Shown: positions 43,789 to 52,340, numbered from the stretch's first letter. The stretch is 64,000 bases of DNA from Lachnospiraceae bacterium UBA3401 (GCA_002358575.1 DEPD01000136.1:1-64000), one strand, 5' to 3'. A program made the numbers and translations. The notes: generated by a model from the sequence alone, not told the origin.

Positions 43789-44028
43789 TTATATTCTAAA
43801 CATATCAACATGGGAATTGCAGAATGTTGCAGTCTCTCCATTTCCCAGATCCAATACCAGATACTCGTTATATTCATCTCGACTGTTTTCATCAGTTTCC
43901 AATCCGATTTCAATAGCCCGATCCCCTGTCACTACTTCAAATCCTTCAATCTGATATTCAATCTCTGCTACCTTCTTGCTCTCCTCTTTATACTTAACTC
44001 CGTCATATACTTTAACTTTAACCTTCAT
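43789..44028 (-). CDS. Small hypothetical protein under TACG promoter
   Basis: A 79-residue beta-rich acidic protein (MKVKVKVYDGVKYKEESKKVAEI, ending CNSHVDMFRI). The ATG follows AAAGGTGG. Promoter P2 lies 30-65 bases upstream. Family unknown. Confidence 0.6.
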   Translation of the reverse strand: MKVKVKVYDGVKYKEESKKVAEIEYQIEGFEVVTGDRAIEIGLETDENSRDEYNEYLVLDLGNGETATFCNSHVDMFRI

Positions 44029-44053
44029 AAGTGCTACCACCTTTTCTTTGTTA

Positions 44054-44095
44054 TTTATCGTACTCGTAACGTAGCACCTACGTTTTTGATGTCAA
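44054..44095 (-). promoter_or_regulatory. TACG-type promoter P2
   Basis: Minus strand: TTGACA (44090-44095), 16 bases, TACGTT (44068-44073), then two more ACG steps at 5- and 6-base spacing and ATAAA. It matches P1 and P3 in spacing and sequence and drives the gene at 43789. Confidence 0.65.
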
Positions 44096-44123
44096 TAAGT
44101 ATTTTAGAGAAAATCAAAGTTCT

Positions 44124-44783
44124 TTAATAGAAGTCTGGTTCTAATTTTCTTCCCTCCTTAAATTGCTGGAAATCTGCCCATTCCTTATTCTCTACCTTAC
44201 CCTGGCTCCTCGCCCATGTATAATAATTCTCCCATGAGCAGTCATCGAACAAGGAGAGTTGCTTAGGCTCCAGTGCCGCCTGCTCCTCAATTGTCATGTC
44301 TAGGTCTGTTTTACCGTTCCTTTTCCCAATGAGAGTATGAACATCGAACACCCAATCTGGTATCCCTTCCACTCCCAGGTGACATTTCGTAATGTCGATA
44401 TGTTCAATTTCGTTTTCATTCAAGATGCGATCCGGCAACATGAAATTACAAGCTACATAGCAGGCATCTCGATTCTTCCTTGCTAGGCAAAGAAGCGTGA
44501 TCGCCTTCGCTGCAAACAGAGGGTCCTTGTCATATCCCTTCCTGCCTTTGTTGCAGAAATCATCTGCCAGCTTCAGCGCGATTACCTCCTTTGTCATAAT
44601 ACCATAGCAGTCCTCCGCTGATACCACCACCAGCCGCTTCCACATATAGGTGTGGAAATTCCCGAATAATTCATAGGCAGCATATCCCGCCAGGTTTGGG
44701 TTGCTCCGTCGAATTGCTTTCTGTAGCATAGATGCCATGTCGTACATATTATGACCATTCTTAGTCATCAAATTATAAGCCAT
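44124..44783 (-). CDS. RarA/MgsA C-terminal-like stand-alone protein
   Basis: A 219-residue soluble protein. Its front ~110 residues (ASMLQKAIRRSNPNLAGYAAYE, then YMWKRLVVVSAEDCYG and LFAAKAITLLCLARKNRDAC) match the helical C-terminal oligomerisation domain of the MgsA/RarA replication-recombination ATPase, but there is no ATPase domain. Such stand-alone copies occur in phages; they might interfere with or recruit host RarA at stalled forks. The role is inferred. ATG behind AGGAGG, under promoter P1. Confidence 0.65.
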   Translation of the reverse strand: MAYNLMTKNGHNMYDMASMLQKAIRRSNPNLAGYAAYELFGNFHTYMWKRLVVVSAEDCYGIMTKEVIALKLADDFCNKGRKGYDKDPLFAAKAITLLCLARKNRDACYVACNFMLPDRILNENEIEHIDITKCHLGVEGIPDWVFDVHTLIGKRNGKTDLDMTIEEQAALEPKQLSLFDDCSWENYYTWARSQGKVENKEWADFQQFKEGRKLEPDFY

Positions 44784-44801
44784 GTAATCAACCTCCTATT
44801 T

Positions 44802-44843
44802 TTTATCGTAATCGTATCGTAACACCTACACCACCGTTGTCAA
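44802..44843 (-). promoter_or_regulatory. TACG-type promoter P1
   Basis: Minus strand: TTGACA (44838-44843), 16 bases, TACGAT (44816-44821), overlapping three TACGAT-like repeats ending TAAA. It lies between the glycosyltransferase gene and the RarA-C-like gene, which it should drive. Confidence 0.65.
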
Positions 44844-44867
44844 ATAGGAATTGACGAAATAACTGAA

Positions 44868-45590
44868 TTATCTTGGTACATTTATCTGAGGCTTGTTATT
44901 CTTGTAATTGTACTTGAAATACTTCCCCCATTTCCGCTTCATGTTCTCAATACTATCTATCTGATCTTGGCGCAGCTTCGAGCTATCTCCTCCGGCATTG
45001 ACATCTTGGTAATCTTTACAAATGATATATCGTGGCTTCAGAATAATACGATTATATAAAAGCTCCTGTAATACCAGGTCCAAATCATAATTATACTTAC
45101 AGTTTTCATCTGGACGGGCTTTTAACACCCTCTTATACACCCACTTCAAAGAACCAGACGTACCCTTAAAGGCAAATTCACCATCGTATCCATATGGAAT
45201 ACCAGTGGCATCTATACAGGCATAACCGACATTCAAATCAACCATCATCTGTGCGATGCGTTCAATTTCTGCCATAATGGTATTTTTATCCTTGTTCAAT
45301 CGGGTGGTGTCGTCAAGTCGGTACATCATATCTTCAATATCATCATCAGCAATGAAAACAATGTCCTCTGGTGCATGGTCTACAATCCACCAATACGTTC
45401 GGATAGCATTGTTAACTTCCTCGTCTGGAACCGCCCACACATTCTCTACGCCTGCCTTACGGTACAGTTCCGATTCACTTGCCCTCACCACATAAACACA
45501 CTGTTCTAGTAGGTCCTGAGTGAGTATTTTATTGTATCGGTGATAGCTCTGAACATAAATTCCAAGCGTCAATTTATCTTCTTTTTTCAT
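44868..45590 (-). CDS. GT-A glycosyltransferase, TET-associated type
   Basis: A 240-residue protein with GT-A features: the opening LTLGIYVQSYHRYNKILTQDL, the VVRASESELYRKAGV nucleotide-sugar region, the metal-binding FIADDDIEDM (DxD type), and the acceptor-side YNYDLDLVLQELLYNRIILK. This resembles the TET/JBP-associated glycosyltransferase group predicted to sugar-modify DNA bases in phages. It overlaps the WbqC-like gene by 17 bases. Sugar donor and acceptor cannot be read from sequence; a cell-surface glycan role is the main alternative. Confidence 0.65.
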   Translation of the reverse strand: MKKEDKLTLGIYVQSYHRYNKILTQDLLEQCVYVVRASESELYRKAGVENVWAVPDEEVNNAIRTYWWIVDHAPEDIVFIADDDIEDMMYRLDDTTRLNKDKNTIMAEIERIAQMMVDLNVGYACIDATGIPYGYDGEFAFKGTSGSLKWVYKRVLKARPDENCKYNYDLDLVLQELLYNRIILKPRYIICKDYQDVNAGGDSSKLRQDQIDSIENMKRKWGKYFKYNYKNNKPQINVPR

Positions 45591-46284
45591 CTGCTATCAC
45601 CTTCTCCATCTTTCTAAAATGGGTATCAATGTTATGTCCTTCATTCATTGCATAATCCAAGATCGACATATATGGTCGAAATTCTCCCCATAGTTGCCGA
45701 TACTGTATTGGTTCCCATTCCTGATACACCAGCTTAATACCATTCTCCTGGAAATGAACATCTTTCTGGTAGTTCCTACCTCCGGTTCCAGATAAATAGG
45801 TATCAGCTTCCAAGCATTTACATATCTCAATCACCCTGGCCTCTGCTTTGCTTTCCAGCTTCCAGTTTGATGTGTAATAAACCTTTTTCTCATTCCAGCC
45901 AAACCAAAACAGGAAGAAATTCATCAGTGCAATATTTAGCTGTGCCAGGTTATCATAACATTTATTGACAATTTCTTTATAAGCAGGAAAAAGCTCTGAA
46001 AAATATGGAGCCTTCTTATAGTTCATCTCTACCGTCTTTATGTGTTTGTATTGCCATTTAAGATCATCATTCGGAATTACCTCCAAAAGTGTCTGACCGA
46101 ACTTTTTACGCAACGGAACTTTCAGTCGGCACTCGCCCTGTGGTGTCTTGATTCGGTTCCATTCAAACACATAGCCATTACTATACTGTACGTCATCCAA
46201 GAATACGAAAGCATCTGCCTTCCATATCTTATGAAATACTCCCAGATATGGCAAATAACATGGTTGGTGAATTGTTGTCGTCAT
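45574..46284 (-). CDS. WbqC-like family protein
   Basis: A 236-residue protein with WbqC family marks: the opening IHQPCYLPYLGVFHKIWKADAFVFLDDVQYS, then WNRIKTPQGECRLKVPL, and YLSGTGGRNYQKD. WbqC proteins occur in amino-sugar/O-antigen loci and in phage modification operons; their chemistry is not firmly established. It lies between deacetylase and glycosyltransferase genes. ATG behind GGGG-type site. Confidence 0.78.
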   Translation of the reverse strand: MTTTIHQPCYLPYLGVFHKIWKADAFVFLDDVQYSNGYVFEWNRIKTPQGECRLKVPLRKKFGQTLLEVIPNDDLKWQYKHIKTVEMNYKKAPYFSELFPAYKEIVNKCYDNLAQLNIALMNFFLFWFGWNEKKVYYTSNWKLESKAEARVIEICKCLEADTYLSGTGGRNYQKDVHFQENGIKLVYQEWEPIQYRQLWGEFRPYMSILDYAMNEGHNIDTHFRKMEKVIADEKRR

Positions 46285-46287
46285 TCT

Positions 46288-46956
46288 TTATACCCCCAAT
46301 CCAAACACCATTTGAAAAGACTCCGCCATTAGCAAACCAGATTGGCTTCCTCTTAGAACTGCCATAGCATTGATAACTTCCCTAGAACGTGGGTGAGGTG
46401 CTTTCCTGATAACATCTTTATAAACGCCTACTGCCTTAACTTTCTCAGACAAATCTTTCTCACTTATACCAACAAATATATTCGGAATAAAGAAACCATT
46501 CGTCGTACTTACATTCCAGTCCGTAGAGGAAGGAACCTCCATATACATAATCTTTCGTATTGGCTGGATATTCGCAATCTGCCTCATAGGAAGCCTTGAT
46601 GCCTCTATACAGCACTCTGATGTAATTCCATGATCCACATGAACATCCGCCGGGTGATGCGTAATCAGAATATCTGGTTGACAATCTTTAATTGCTGACT
46701 CTATGAACCGAACAATTGCATGATGGTCTTCATCTTTGAACCTCATACACCCAAAATCTCCAATATAGGACTTTTTCACTCCAAGAATGGCATGGCTAGA
46801 TGCAATACCATCTTCCAAGTTATCATCCCTGGTAGGGCTCCAATGACTAAGTAGACAAACATAAACTTCATCGCCATTTGTGACTGCCTTGTGCATGGTG
46901 GCGCCAGCTCCCAAAACCTCATCATCTGGGTGCGCCGCTACTACCAAATATTTCAT
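46288..46956 (-). CDS. PIG-L/LmbE-like deacetylase
   Basis: A 222-residue metal-dependent deacetylase. Zinc site motifs: AHPDDEVLG near residue 8 and THHPADVHVDH near residue 110. Family members remove acetyl from GlcNAc-type sugars. Next to a glycosyltransferase and WbqC gene it would convert an attached or donor N-acetyl sugar to a free amine. It overlaps the ParB-like gene by 4 bases. Confidence 0.85.
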   Translation of the reverse strand: MKYLVVAAHPDDEVLGAGATMHKAVTNGDEVYVCLLSHWSPTRDDNLEDGIASSHAILGVKKSYIGDFGCMRFKDEDHHAIVRFIESAIKDCQPDILITHHPADVHVDHGITSECCIEASRLPMRQIANIQPIRKIMYMEVPSSTDWNVSTTNGFFIPNIFVGISEKDLSEKVKAVGVYKDVIRKAPHPRSREVINAMAVLRGSQSGLLMAESFQMVFGLGV

Positions 46957-47591
46957 GCCTGCTTCTCCCCTTCGTCTTTCTTACTATTTTCTAAAGGCGC
47001 TTCGACTTTCTCCAACTTCTCTACAATCTGCGCCTTCATTTGATCGTACCAGATTGCTCTTGCCTTAATCTTGCGCTTCTTCGTGATGGCAACTTTCCTA
47101 CCCTCTATCCCCAATTTACGAATAAGGTCATTATAATCAATCTCACTCTTGCAAACTATCATTACATAATTGTACTTCTCGTACCGAATCAGCTCCATAT
47201 CCTCAATTTTCCGTTCTTCTGGACTTTCATTGTTGAGGTCAATTCCAAGATCAAGATTAAGGTCCGCAGTCCAATCTGCCAGCAACTCTAAATCCCATTC
47301 GCCAGCGTGGGTATTATCCATAATATTTATAGAGCGAAGTTCTGCTTCAGAATATCCTATCAGTCTCTTAACATCCACCTCAATATCTGGATCGCGCCTA
47401 GCAAGTATGACGGATCGTTGGTTTCCGGCAATTACATTGTCATGTTCATCTACAAGAAAAATGCCGAAGTCACCGAACAAGTCCATTGACCGTTCCAGCT
47501 CCTCGGTTTTCTTCTTTGAAATTTTCCTAGGGTTGCCAAAATTGTGTTTCAGATCACCAACCTTCATTTTACACACTTCAATCCTTTTCAT
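46953..47591 (-). CDS. ParB/Srx-like N-terminal domain protein
   Basis: A 212-residue protein. Residues ~1-95 form a ParB N-terminal/sulfiredoxin-like fold: NPRKISKKKTEELERSMDLFGDFG then VIAGNQRSVILAR, with no HTH DNA-binding domain behind. This stand-alone form is frequent in phage packaging and DNA-modification operons, where it may act on DNA or nucleotides. It is the first gene of the four-gene cluster; ATG behind AAAAGGAG. Confidence 0.78.
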   Translation of the reverse strand: MKRIEVCKMKVGDLKHNFGNPRKISKKKTEELERSMDLFGDFGIFLVDEHDNVIAGNQRSVILARRDPDIEVDVKRLIGYSEAELRSINIMDNTHAGEWDLELLADWTADLNLDLGIDLNNESPEERKIEDMELIRYEKYNYVMIVCKSEIDYNDLIRKLGIEGRKVAITKKRKIKARAIWYDQMKAQIVEKLEKVEAPLENSKKDEGEKQA

Positions 47592-47648
47592 AATTTATTA
47601 TGCACTCCTTTTATGTTATAGTTCTTCTTTCTTTTCGACAGTAAAAAA

Positions 47649-47672
47649 GACCGTCCACTTTAAGACGGTCCT
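47649..47672. terminator. Bidirectional terminator
   Basis: GACCGTC/GACGGTC stem with an 8-base loop and flanking A/T runs, between the late regulator gene and the ParB-like gene. Confidence 0.65.
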
Positions 47673-47701
47673 TGCTCGTTAATTGGTACACCACACAACA
47701 A

Positions 47702-47740
47702 AACGCTCAAGGAAATTATCCTTGGGCGTTATTTTTATAT
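47702..47740. terminator. Strong hairpin terminator
   Basis: AACGCTCAAGGA and TCCTTGGGCGTT form a long stem (one G-T pair) with a 5-base loop and T-rich sequence on the plus strand. With the hairpin at 47649 it forms a double barrier between early and late regions. Bases 47592-47876 otherwise show no gene. Confidence 0.65.
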
Positions 47741-47876
47741 TTTAATAAAGAAAAACTATATGGATTTGTGTCGGTGGTGACATTTGATTGGCTAATACCA
47801 TTACACCACATTCTTTTTCTAAATGCAACCTACTCTTTTTCTACTGCAATTTATATAGTCGAAAGGAGGGTTTAAA

Positions 47877-48452
47877 TCATATCCCAAGCAGGTAAACAGC
47901 CAGTATTCCACATGCTATCCCTAAATCTTTATATACCGTCTTTTCACTTATATTTTCTACTGTAGAAATTTCCTGTACCGAATATTCCCTATCTTCTAAA
48001 TACATCATGCTAAGTTCTCTGTATCGTCGTTTCGCTTCTTTATTTCCAGACTTTTCACATTCTTCGTGGTACAGTTCTATTGCCTTTTCAATACGATAGA
48101 CATAATATAAATCTTCCTGCCTTCGCTTCTCTCCATTTTGAATTATTCTTTCAGATTTACTTATTGTCTCCCTTGCATTCCCCATAAGGTCCTGTATGAA
48201 TTTCCATCTAAGTTCAATCTGTTCTTCTTCCGTGAATCTTGCCTCGTCTGACAGCGTAGCCTTGATTCTTCTATAGGAACTAAGCATCTTTTTCGTTTTG
48301 TTTACTTTATTTTCTTCCCTGGCTCTTTTCTTTTCTACCTTGGCTTGCTCTGCTCTAAATGTTTGCACCGCTTCTTTCCCTGCTATAGCAGCAATCTGGT
48401 TTATTTGTTCCTGGGTCAAAACATACATATGTATCTCGTTTTTTGTTTCCAT
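47877..48452 (-). CDS. ArpU-like phage transcriptional regulator
   Basis: A 191-residue protein with a coiled, basic N-terminus and a C-terminal helix-turn-helix (EYSVQEISTVENISEKTVYKDL) like ArpU/RinA-type late regulators. Members control late gene or packaging expression. The start is ATG behind AGGGGGCG. It is the last gene of the early operon, just upstream of two terminators, the classic place for a late activator. Confidence 0.7.
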   Translation of the reverse strand: METKNEIHMYVLTQEQINQIAAIAGKEAVQTFRAEQAKVEKKRAREENKVNKTKKMLSSYRRIKATLSDEARFTEEEQIELRWKFIQDLMGNARETISKSERIIQNGEKRRQEDLYYVYRIEKAIELYHEECEKSGNKEAKRRYRELSMMYLEDREYSVQEISTVENISEKTVYKDLGIACGILAVYLLGI

Positions 48453-48576
48453 ACTGTCGCCCCCTTGACTTATCTTTTCTTATGAGCTATAATGCTCATA
48501 TGACAAAGGGCTGTCTCATAAGAAAATTGAGGCGGCTTTTTTATTATCTTTTTTCCAATCAATTCCTCTTTATATT

Positions 48577-48852
48577 TCAGAAATCCTTTAAATAGTGCCA
48601 AATTTCTTTTGTTAGCTCTGTTGGTCCCTGGATTCTTTCAAGTTCTCTCGCCGCATCTTCCAATACATATCGGATATGTTCTACATTCTCTGGACTATAT
48701 CCGATATCTTCATAATCCTTTAGTTTGCACAAAGCTCCTGTTAAGCGTTGCTGAATATCCTTCGTGATTACTTGACCCTCGCACAAAGAGTTCCATTGTA
48801 CCCCCTTCAGTGACCAGTAGCCTTGACTATTCTTTGCTGTAAGTCTGCCCAT
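48577..48852 (-). CDS. Small phage protein with KLKDYEDxG element
   Basis: A 91-residue protein. ALCKLKDYEDIGYSPENVEHI is an element common in small early proteins of Firmicute phages. Function unknown. ATG behind GGAGG. Confidence 0.6.
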   Translation of the reverse strand: MGRLTAKNSQGYWSLKGVQWNSLCEGQVITKDIQQRLTGALCKLKDYEDIGYSPENVEHIRYVLEDAARELERIQGPTELTKEIWHYLKDF

Positions 48853-48877
48853 ATTACTTCCTCCATTAAATTTCAGT

Positions 48878-49099
48878 TTAGTTGATTAAATCCTTGCTTA
48901 TACTTCTTATTCTATCAAGGACATAATCGCAATTTTCCCATATTATCCAGCTACAATCTCCATCTTTTTTTGCATTTATCACTTGTGTAATTGTTTCCAT
49001 GCTTGTATCAGATAACCTCTCTGCAATGCTGTCCCACCTTTTTGATTCTATCCATCTTTTAAAACGTGGCTTGTAATAGTTCACTTCTTTATTTTCCAT
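48878..49099 (-). CDS. Small hypothetical protein
   Basis: A 73-residue protein rich in Trp, Arg and Asp (RFKRWIESKRWDSIAERLSD, CSWIIWENCDYVLDRI). The ATG has a distant GGAG upstream. I do not recognise it; it belongs to the leftward early run. Confidence 0.55.
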   Translation of the reverse strand: MENKEVNYYKPRFKRWIESKRWDSIAERLSDTSMETITQVINAKKDGDCSWIIWENCDYVLDRIRSISKDLIN

Positions 49100-49127
49100 A
49101 TTTTAGATTCATACTCCATTCAAATTC

Positions 49128-49475
49128 TTATTTATCTTTTATAACTGTGTCTAACACCATTTTACTCATTTTATATCTTTGCTCATACTCGGGTGTTCCT
49201 GGAATGTGTTCTTTTCCAAGCCATTTAATAGGGTCTGATTTTTCCGCTTTCCAATACCAAGATGGTATTCCCATTTCTTTTGAAGACGTTTTCGGGTCTG
49301 AATATTCTGATTGAATCAAAAGGTCTTTTGTAATTCCGCCTTTTAACAGTGTTTTTGTGTTGCTTTTGAAAAAGAAAAGCATTGAGGCTTGCACAAGACA
49401 CGCCATTTTCAATTCCTCATACGGTACCTCTTTTCCGTCCTTTATGTCTGCAATGATCTCACATGTAGTTCTCAT
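49128..49475 (-). CDS. Hypothetical early phage protein
   Basis: A 115-residue protein. The first part (TCEIIADIKDGKEVPYEELKMACLVQ) is helical and recurs in small Lachnospiraceae phage proteins; the last part is lysine-rich. No function known. ATG behind AAGGAGG. Confidence 0.6.
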   Translation of the reverse strand: MRTTCEIIADIKDGKEVPYEELKMACLVQASMLFFFKSNTKTLLKGGITKDLLIQSEYSDPKTSSKEMGIPSWYWKAEKSDPIKWLGKEHIPGTPEYEQRYKMSKMVLDTVIKDK

Positions 49476-49498
49476 ATTTGTAAACCTCCTTCAAACCC

Positions 49499-50317
49499 TT
49501 ATTTTTCTAAAAGTTCGGGATTATCGAAAATGTTTCCTATAATTTTTATACAATTACTCCAACATTCATTAATAAAATGATATATATTCTCTTCAAATTC
49601 TAAAATCATAAAAGCCACATGTGATTCATTAAAAACAACCTTTCCAATTTTTTCCATATCACTTTTAACAATATCTCCCTCAAAAATCTTCTTTCCATTC
49701 TTGTCGGTCAAGCCTGTGTACTGGCAGACGGTTTTGGGGTCTACCTCAAGAATTACATCAGACAACTTTGTATCTCCATCAAAATGCGACAAATCAGAAA
49801 TAAAACATTTGCCTGTTTCTAATTCTCTTACAAAATTCCCGAAAGCCCAGTTTAGTTCCTCATGTGCGCTTTTGCTTTCCTTAATTTTTCCTCTAAATAA
49901 AATTTCTCTTTTTATTTTTCTTACCTTTTCAATCCTTATTTCTCGATTATTCGAGTTTATTGATAAAGCCTTATTCCACGGTGTGAAATTTCGTACTTTT
50001 TCAAGCAAGGTTTCTGGGTGTCCGTCAAAGCAGATTGCCCGATCATCTATATAACAGATTGCAGGCGGTTTTTCTTTCATAACTGCATCAACAACGATAT
50101 GATTATCTGCTAAATACTTCTTGACCGCCGACATTCCTTCTGGGTATGCACATCTAGTAGAAACAACAATCACTTCGTAATATTCTTGCCTTAAAGAATT
50201 GATCGTTGATTGTATTCCTTCAACAACTGGATCTGGAATTACATCTGCTCCTTTCCAACCGCTTGTGTAACTGTGAATTACTCCATCAAAATCAAATACT
50301 ACTGTCTTTTTACTCAT
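49499..50317 (-). CDS. HAD-like phosphatase fused to YopX domain
   Basis: A 272-residue two-domain protein. Residues ~1-120 show the HAD hydrolase core (FDFDGVIHSYTSGW; VVSTRCAYPEGMSAVKKYL; ICYIDDRAICFDG). Residues ~140-270 form a YopX-like beta domain (EILFRGKIKES, VCQYTGLTDKNGKKIFEGDIVK, IGNIFDNPELLE). YopX domains are common in phage early regions with unknown role. The fusion suggests the phosphatase acts in phage nucleic-acid metabolism. ATG behind AAAGGA. Confidence 0.78.
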   Translation of the reverse strand: MSKKTVVFDFDGVIHSYTSGWKGADVIPDPVVEGIQSTINSLRQEYYEVIVVSTRCAYPEGMSAVKKYLADNHIVVDAVMKEKPPAICYIDDRAICFDGHPETLLEKVRNFTPWNKALSINSNNREIRIEKVRKIKREILFRGKIKESKSAHEELNWAFGNFVRELETGKCFISDLSHFDGDTKLSDVILEVDPKTVCQYTGLTDKNGKKIFEGDIVKSDMEKIGKVVFNESHVAFMILEFEENIYHFINECWSNCIKIIGNIFDNPELLEK

Positions 50318-50357
50318 TCCCTATTCCTTTCTTATTGTCTTCTTGAATATTTTTATT

Positions 50358-51056
50358 TTATTGAATCCAAGCTTCCTGTGGCAGCTTGTTCAAAAATAAA
50401 TCTAGCTTATCCATTTCTTTCCCAAACGGATATTTAAACCCTATTGTGTCTTTTTCAGCCTTGTCGTATAGTTCTTCGATTTGTTTTACCATTTGGAGAT
50501 AACACGTATTCTGATCTCGCAGGATATCCATAGATGCCTTTAGGCAATCATATCTGTATGTAAGGGCTATAAAGGATTGATAAACCCTAAAACACCGCAT
50601 GGCAGCTTCTATCAGGTTATCTTTTGTATATTGTTTCAATATTTTTTGAGATTGCTCTTCTGCTGCTGTGTCGCTGCACACTAATCTAAAATAATCCCCT
50701 TCATAGGAATCATATCCCAATAGCCCTCCGTAATCTTCTCTAGCTCCTACCGCCACGAAAAACTGGTCAAAGCACTCTGGAACAAATTCCTCTTCCAAAT
50801 CCCACCGCAGTTGTTCACACTCGCTGCATAAATCTCCGAACATCATTTTGAACTCATATGCCTCGTCCTCATCACCGTCTAAAGCATTAATAAGAGTATC
50901 TTCTTCATCTTCAAAATACCAATGAACATCTTCACATTTCCCTTGAATGTCAAGTAGCTCCTCTTTGATACTATCAAGATTCAGGTTTCTCACAATTGGC
51001 TTTTTATATCGCAATTGTCTTGCTTTTTCCCGCTTTGTCGCCTCTGCATCTGTCAA
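50358..51056 (-). CDS. Conserved early phage protein
   Basis: A 232-residue acidic helical protein (DGDEDEAYEFKMMFGDLCSECEQLRWDL, DYGGLLGYDSYEGDYFRL). I recall no characterised relatives. TTG start seven bases from AGGAGG is likely. Part of the early operon. Confidence 0.6.
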   Translation of the reverse strand: MTDAEATKREKARQLRYKKPIVRNLNLDSIKEELLDIQGKCEDVHWYFEDEEDTLINALDGDEDEAYEFKMMFGDLCSECEQLRWDLEEEFVPECFDQFFVAVGAREDYGGLLGYDSYEGDYFRLVCSDTAAEEQSQKILKQYTKDNLIEAAMRCFRVYQSFIALTYRYDCLKASMDILRDQNTCYLQMVKQIEELYDKAEKDTIGFKYPFGKEMDKLDLFLNKLPQEAWIQ

Positions 51057-51094
51057 AACTCTTTCCTCCTCAAATCCTTATTTCTCCTATTCTC

Positions 51095-51304
51095 CTAAAT
51101 ACCTTTCTGCAACATGTCTATCCATTCGTCGATTGTTACCTGCCCATTCCTTTTGGCATCTTCCACTTCACTTTTTACCTGTCTGATAATTTTGCTTAAC
51201 AGGTTCAGACCACATCTCGTCCCTTCATCAGGATATTTTTGATACTGCCTTGCCAATGCCCGCCATGCATTTTCAAAGCTTTCTATAATTTCTTTATCTG
51301 TCAT
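51095..51304 (-). CDS. Small hypothetical protein
   Basis: A 69-residue helical protein (MTDKEIIESFENAWRALARQYQKYPDEGTR...). ATG behind AAGGGGG. Function unknown. Confidence 0.55.
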   Translation of the reverse strand: MTDKEIIESFENAWRALARQYQKYPDEGTRCGLNLLSKIIRQVKSEVEDAKRNGQVTIDEWIDMLQKGI

Positions 51305-51335
51305 ATATCCCCCTTAAATCCTTTTTTACATGAAC

Positions 51336-52268
51336 TTATATGCCCATTAGCCTCTCATATTCTTCTGATTGTCTGCTCACTTCCTCAATCTCAAGAAACT
51401 CTTTATATGAGCATCCCTGTGCCTGTGCAATTTCCCATCGCTCCTGCTTTTTTTGTTCCTGCTCCTGTTTTATTTTTATATCTTGTATCTCTGCTGTCAG
51501 ATTGTTAATTATATTTGCAAATACCCGATATACCCTTTCACTCTTTGTCAGAGTGCCTTTTTGCCCTGCTGCTGATTTCTTCTTATTAAGTTTTTCGATG
51601 TATCTATCTGCCTGGCTGGCTGTAATGTAATCCGTTCCATACCAATCATTTATCTCGGCTTCTGTATAGCATTTTTCCCCGCATACAGTTACAAAGACAT
51701 CATTTACTTTTTCACGTTCTTTTTCAGCTTTCTTTTGATACTTAGCCTTAATTTTAGCAATTTCATCCCTTACTGTCTCTAAAGCCTTTAATTCTTCATT
51801 CTCCATATTTTCACCTAAATCCTTATTCAACTTCTTATCAGGTTCCCCGTTCCAAAATCCCTGCCTACCTTTTGCTGGTATTGGTTTTGGCAGCAGCTTA
51901 ACATTTTCCAGCTTCCATGCATACCGCCCCAGCGTGTAGTCACCAAGAGCCAACTCGTCCTCTGTCAATGTAGTAATATATTCTGATGTTATCTGAATAC
52001 AATCCACAAGATCGGCGGTAGCAAGTACATAACCCATAGGAAAGGTTACAGGACCATCAATTGTCTCTGGCAGTTTCATTCGTCTAATAATCACTTCTCG
52101 TGCTTCGTCGTTCATGTAGAGGTTGCTCCATGTATGATGTATTGCCTTCATGGCAGAATGAATCGCAATCTGTCCCCTGTATTTCGTGGACCAGCTTCTT
52201 GTCTCATTCTTCTTTATACCTGCCGCCACAGCTCCTGCCCATGGCTGCCATATTGTTAATGCTTTCAT
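51336..52268 (-). CDS. ASCH-domain protein with helical extension
   Basis: A 310-residue protein. Residues ~1-145 form an ASCH domain (KALTIWQPWAGAVAAGIKKNETRSW, YALENVKLLPKPIPAKGRQG-like). ASCH folds bind RNA or modified nucleosides. Residues ~150-310 are a coiled, charged extension with a central TEAEINDWYGTDYITASQADRYI. The long extension is unusual and may bring the domain to a partner. ATG behind AAGGAG. Confidence 0.72.
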   Translation of the reverse strand: MKALTIWQPWAGAVAAGIKKNETRSWSTKYRGQIAIHSAMKAIHHTWSNLYMNDEAREVIIRRMKLPETIDGPVTFPMGYVLATADLVDCIQITSEYITTLTEDELALGDYTLGRYAWKLENVKLLPKPIPAKGRQGFWNGEPDKKLNKDLGENMENEELKALETVRDEIAKIKAKYQKKAEKEREKVNDVFVTVCGEKCYTEAEINDWYGTDYITASQADRYIEKLNKKKSAAGQKGTLTKSERVYRVFANIINNLTAEIQDIKIKQEQEQKKQERWEIAQAQGCSYKEFLEIEEVSRQSEEYERLMGI

Positions 52269-52340
52269 ATGTCACTTTCTCCTTACTATGTATGACGATA
52301 GTTATAAATTCCTGTAATACAATTATCAACTTCTTTGCGG

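Noticed and set aside
47680..47870. Possible tRNA in the gap before the late regulator gene
   Set aside because: No cloverleaf or T-loop; the stretch is explained by two terminator hairpins.
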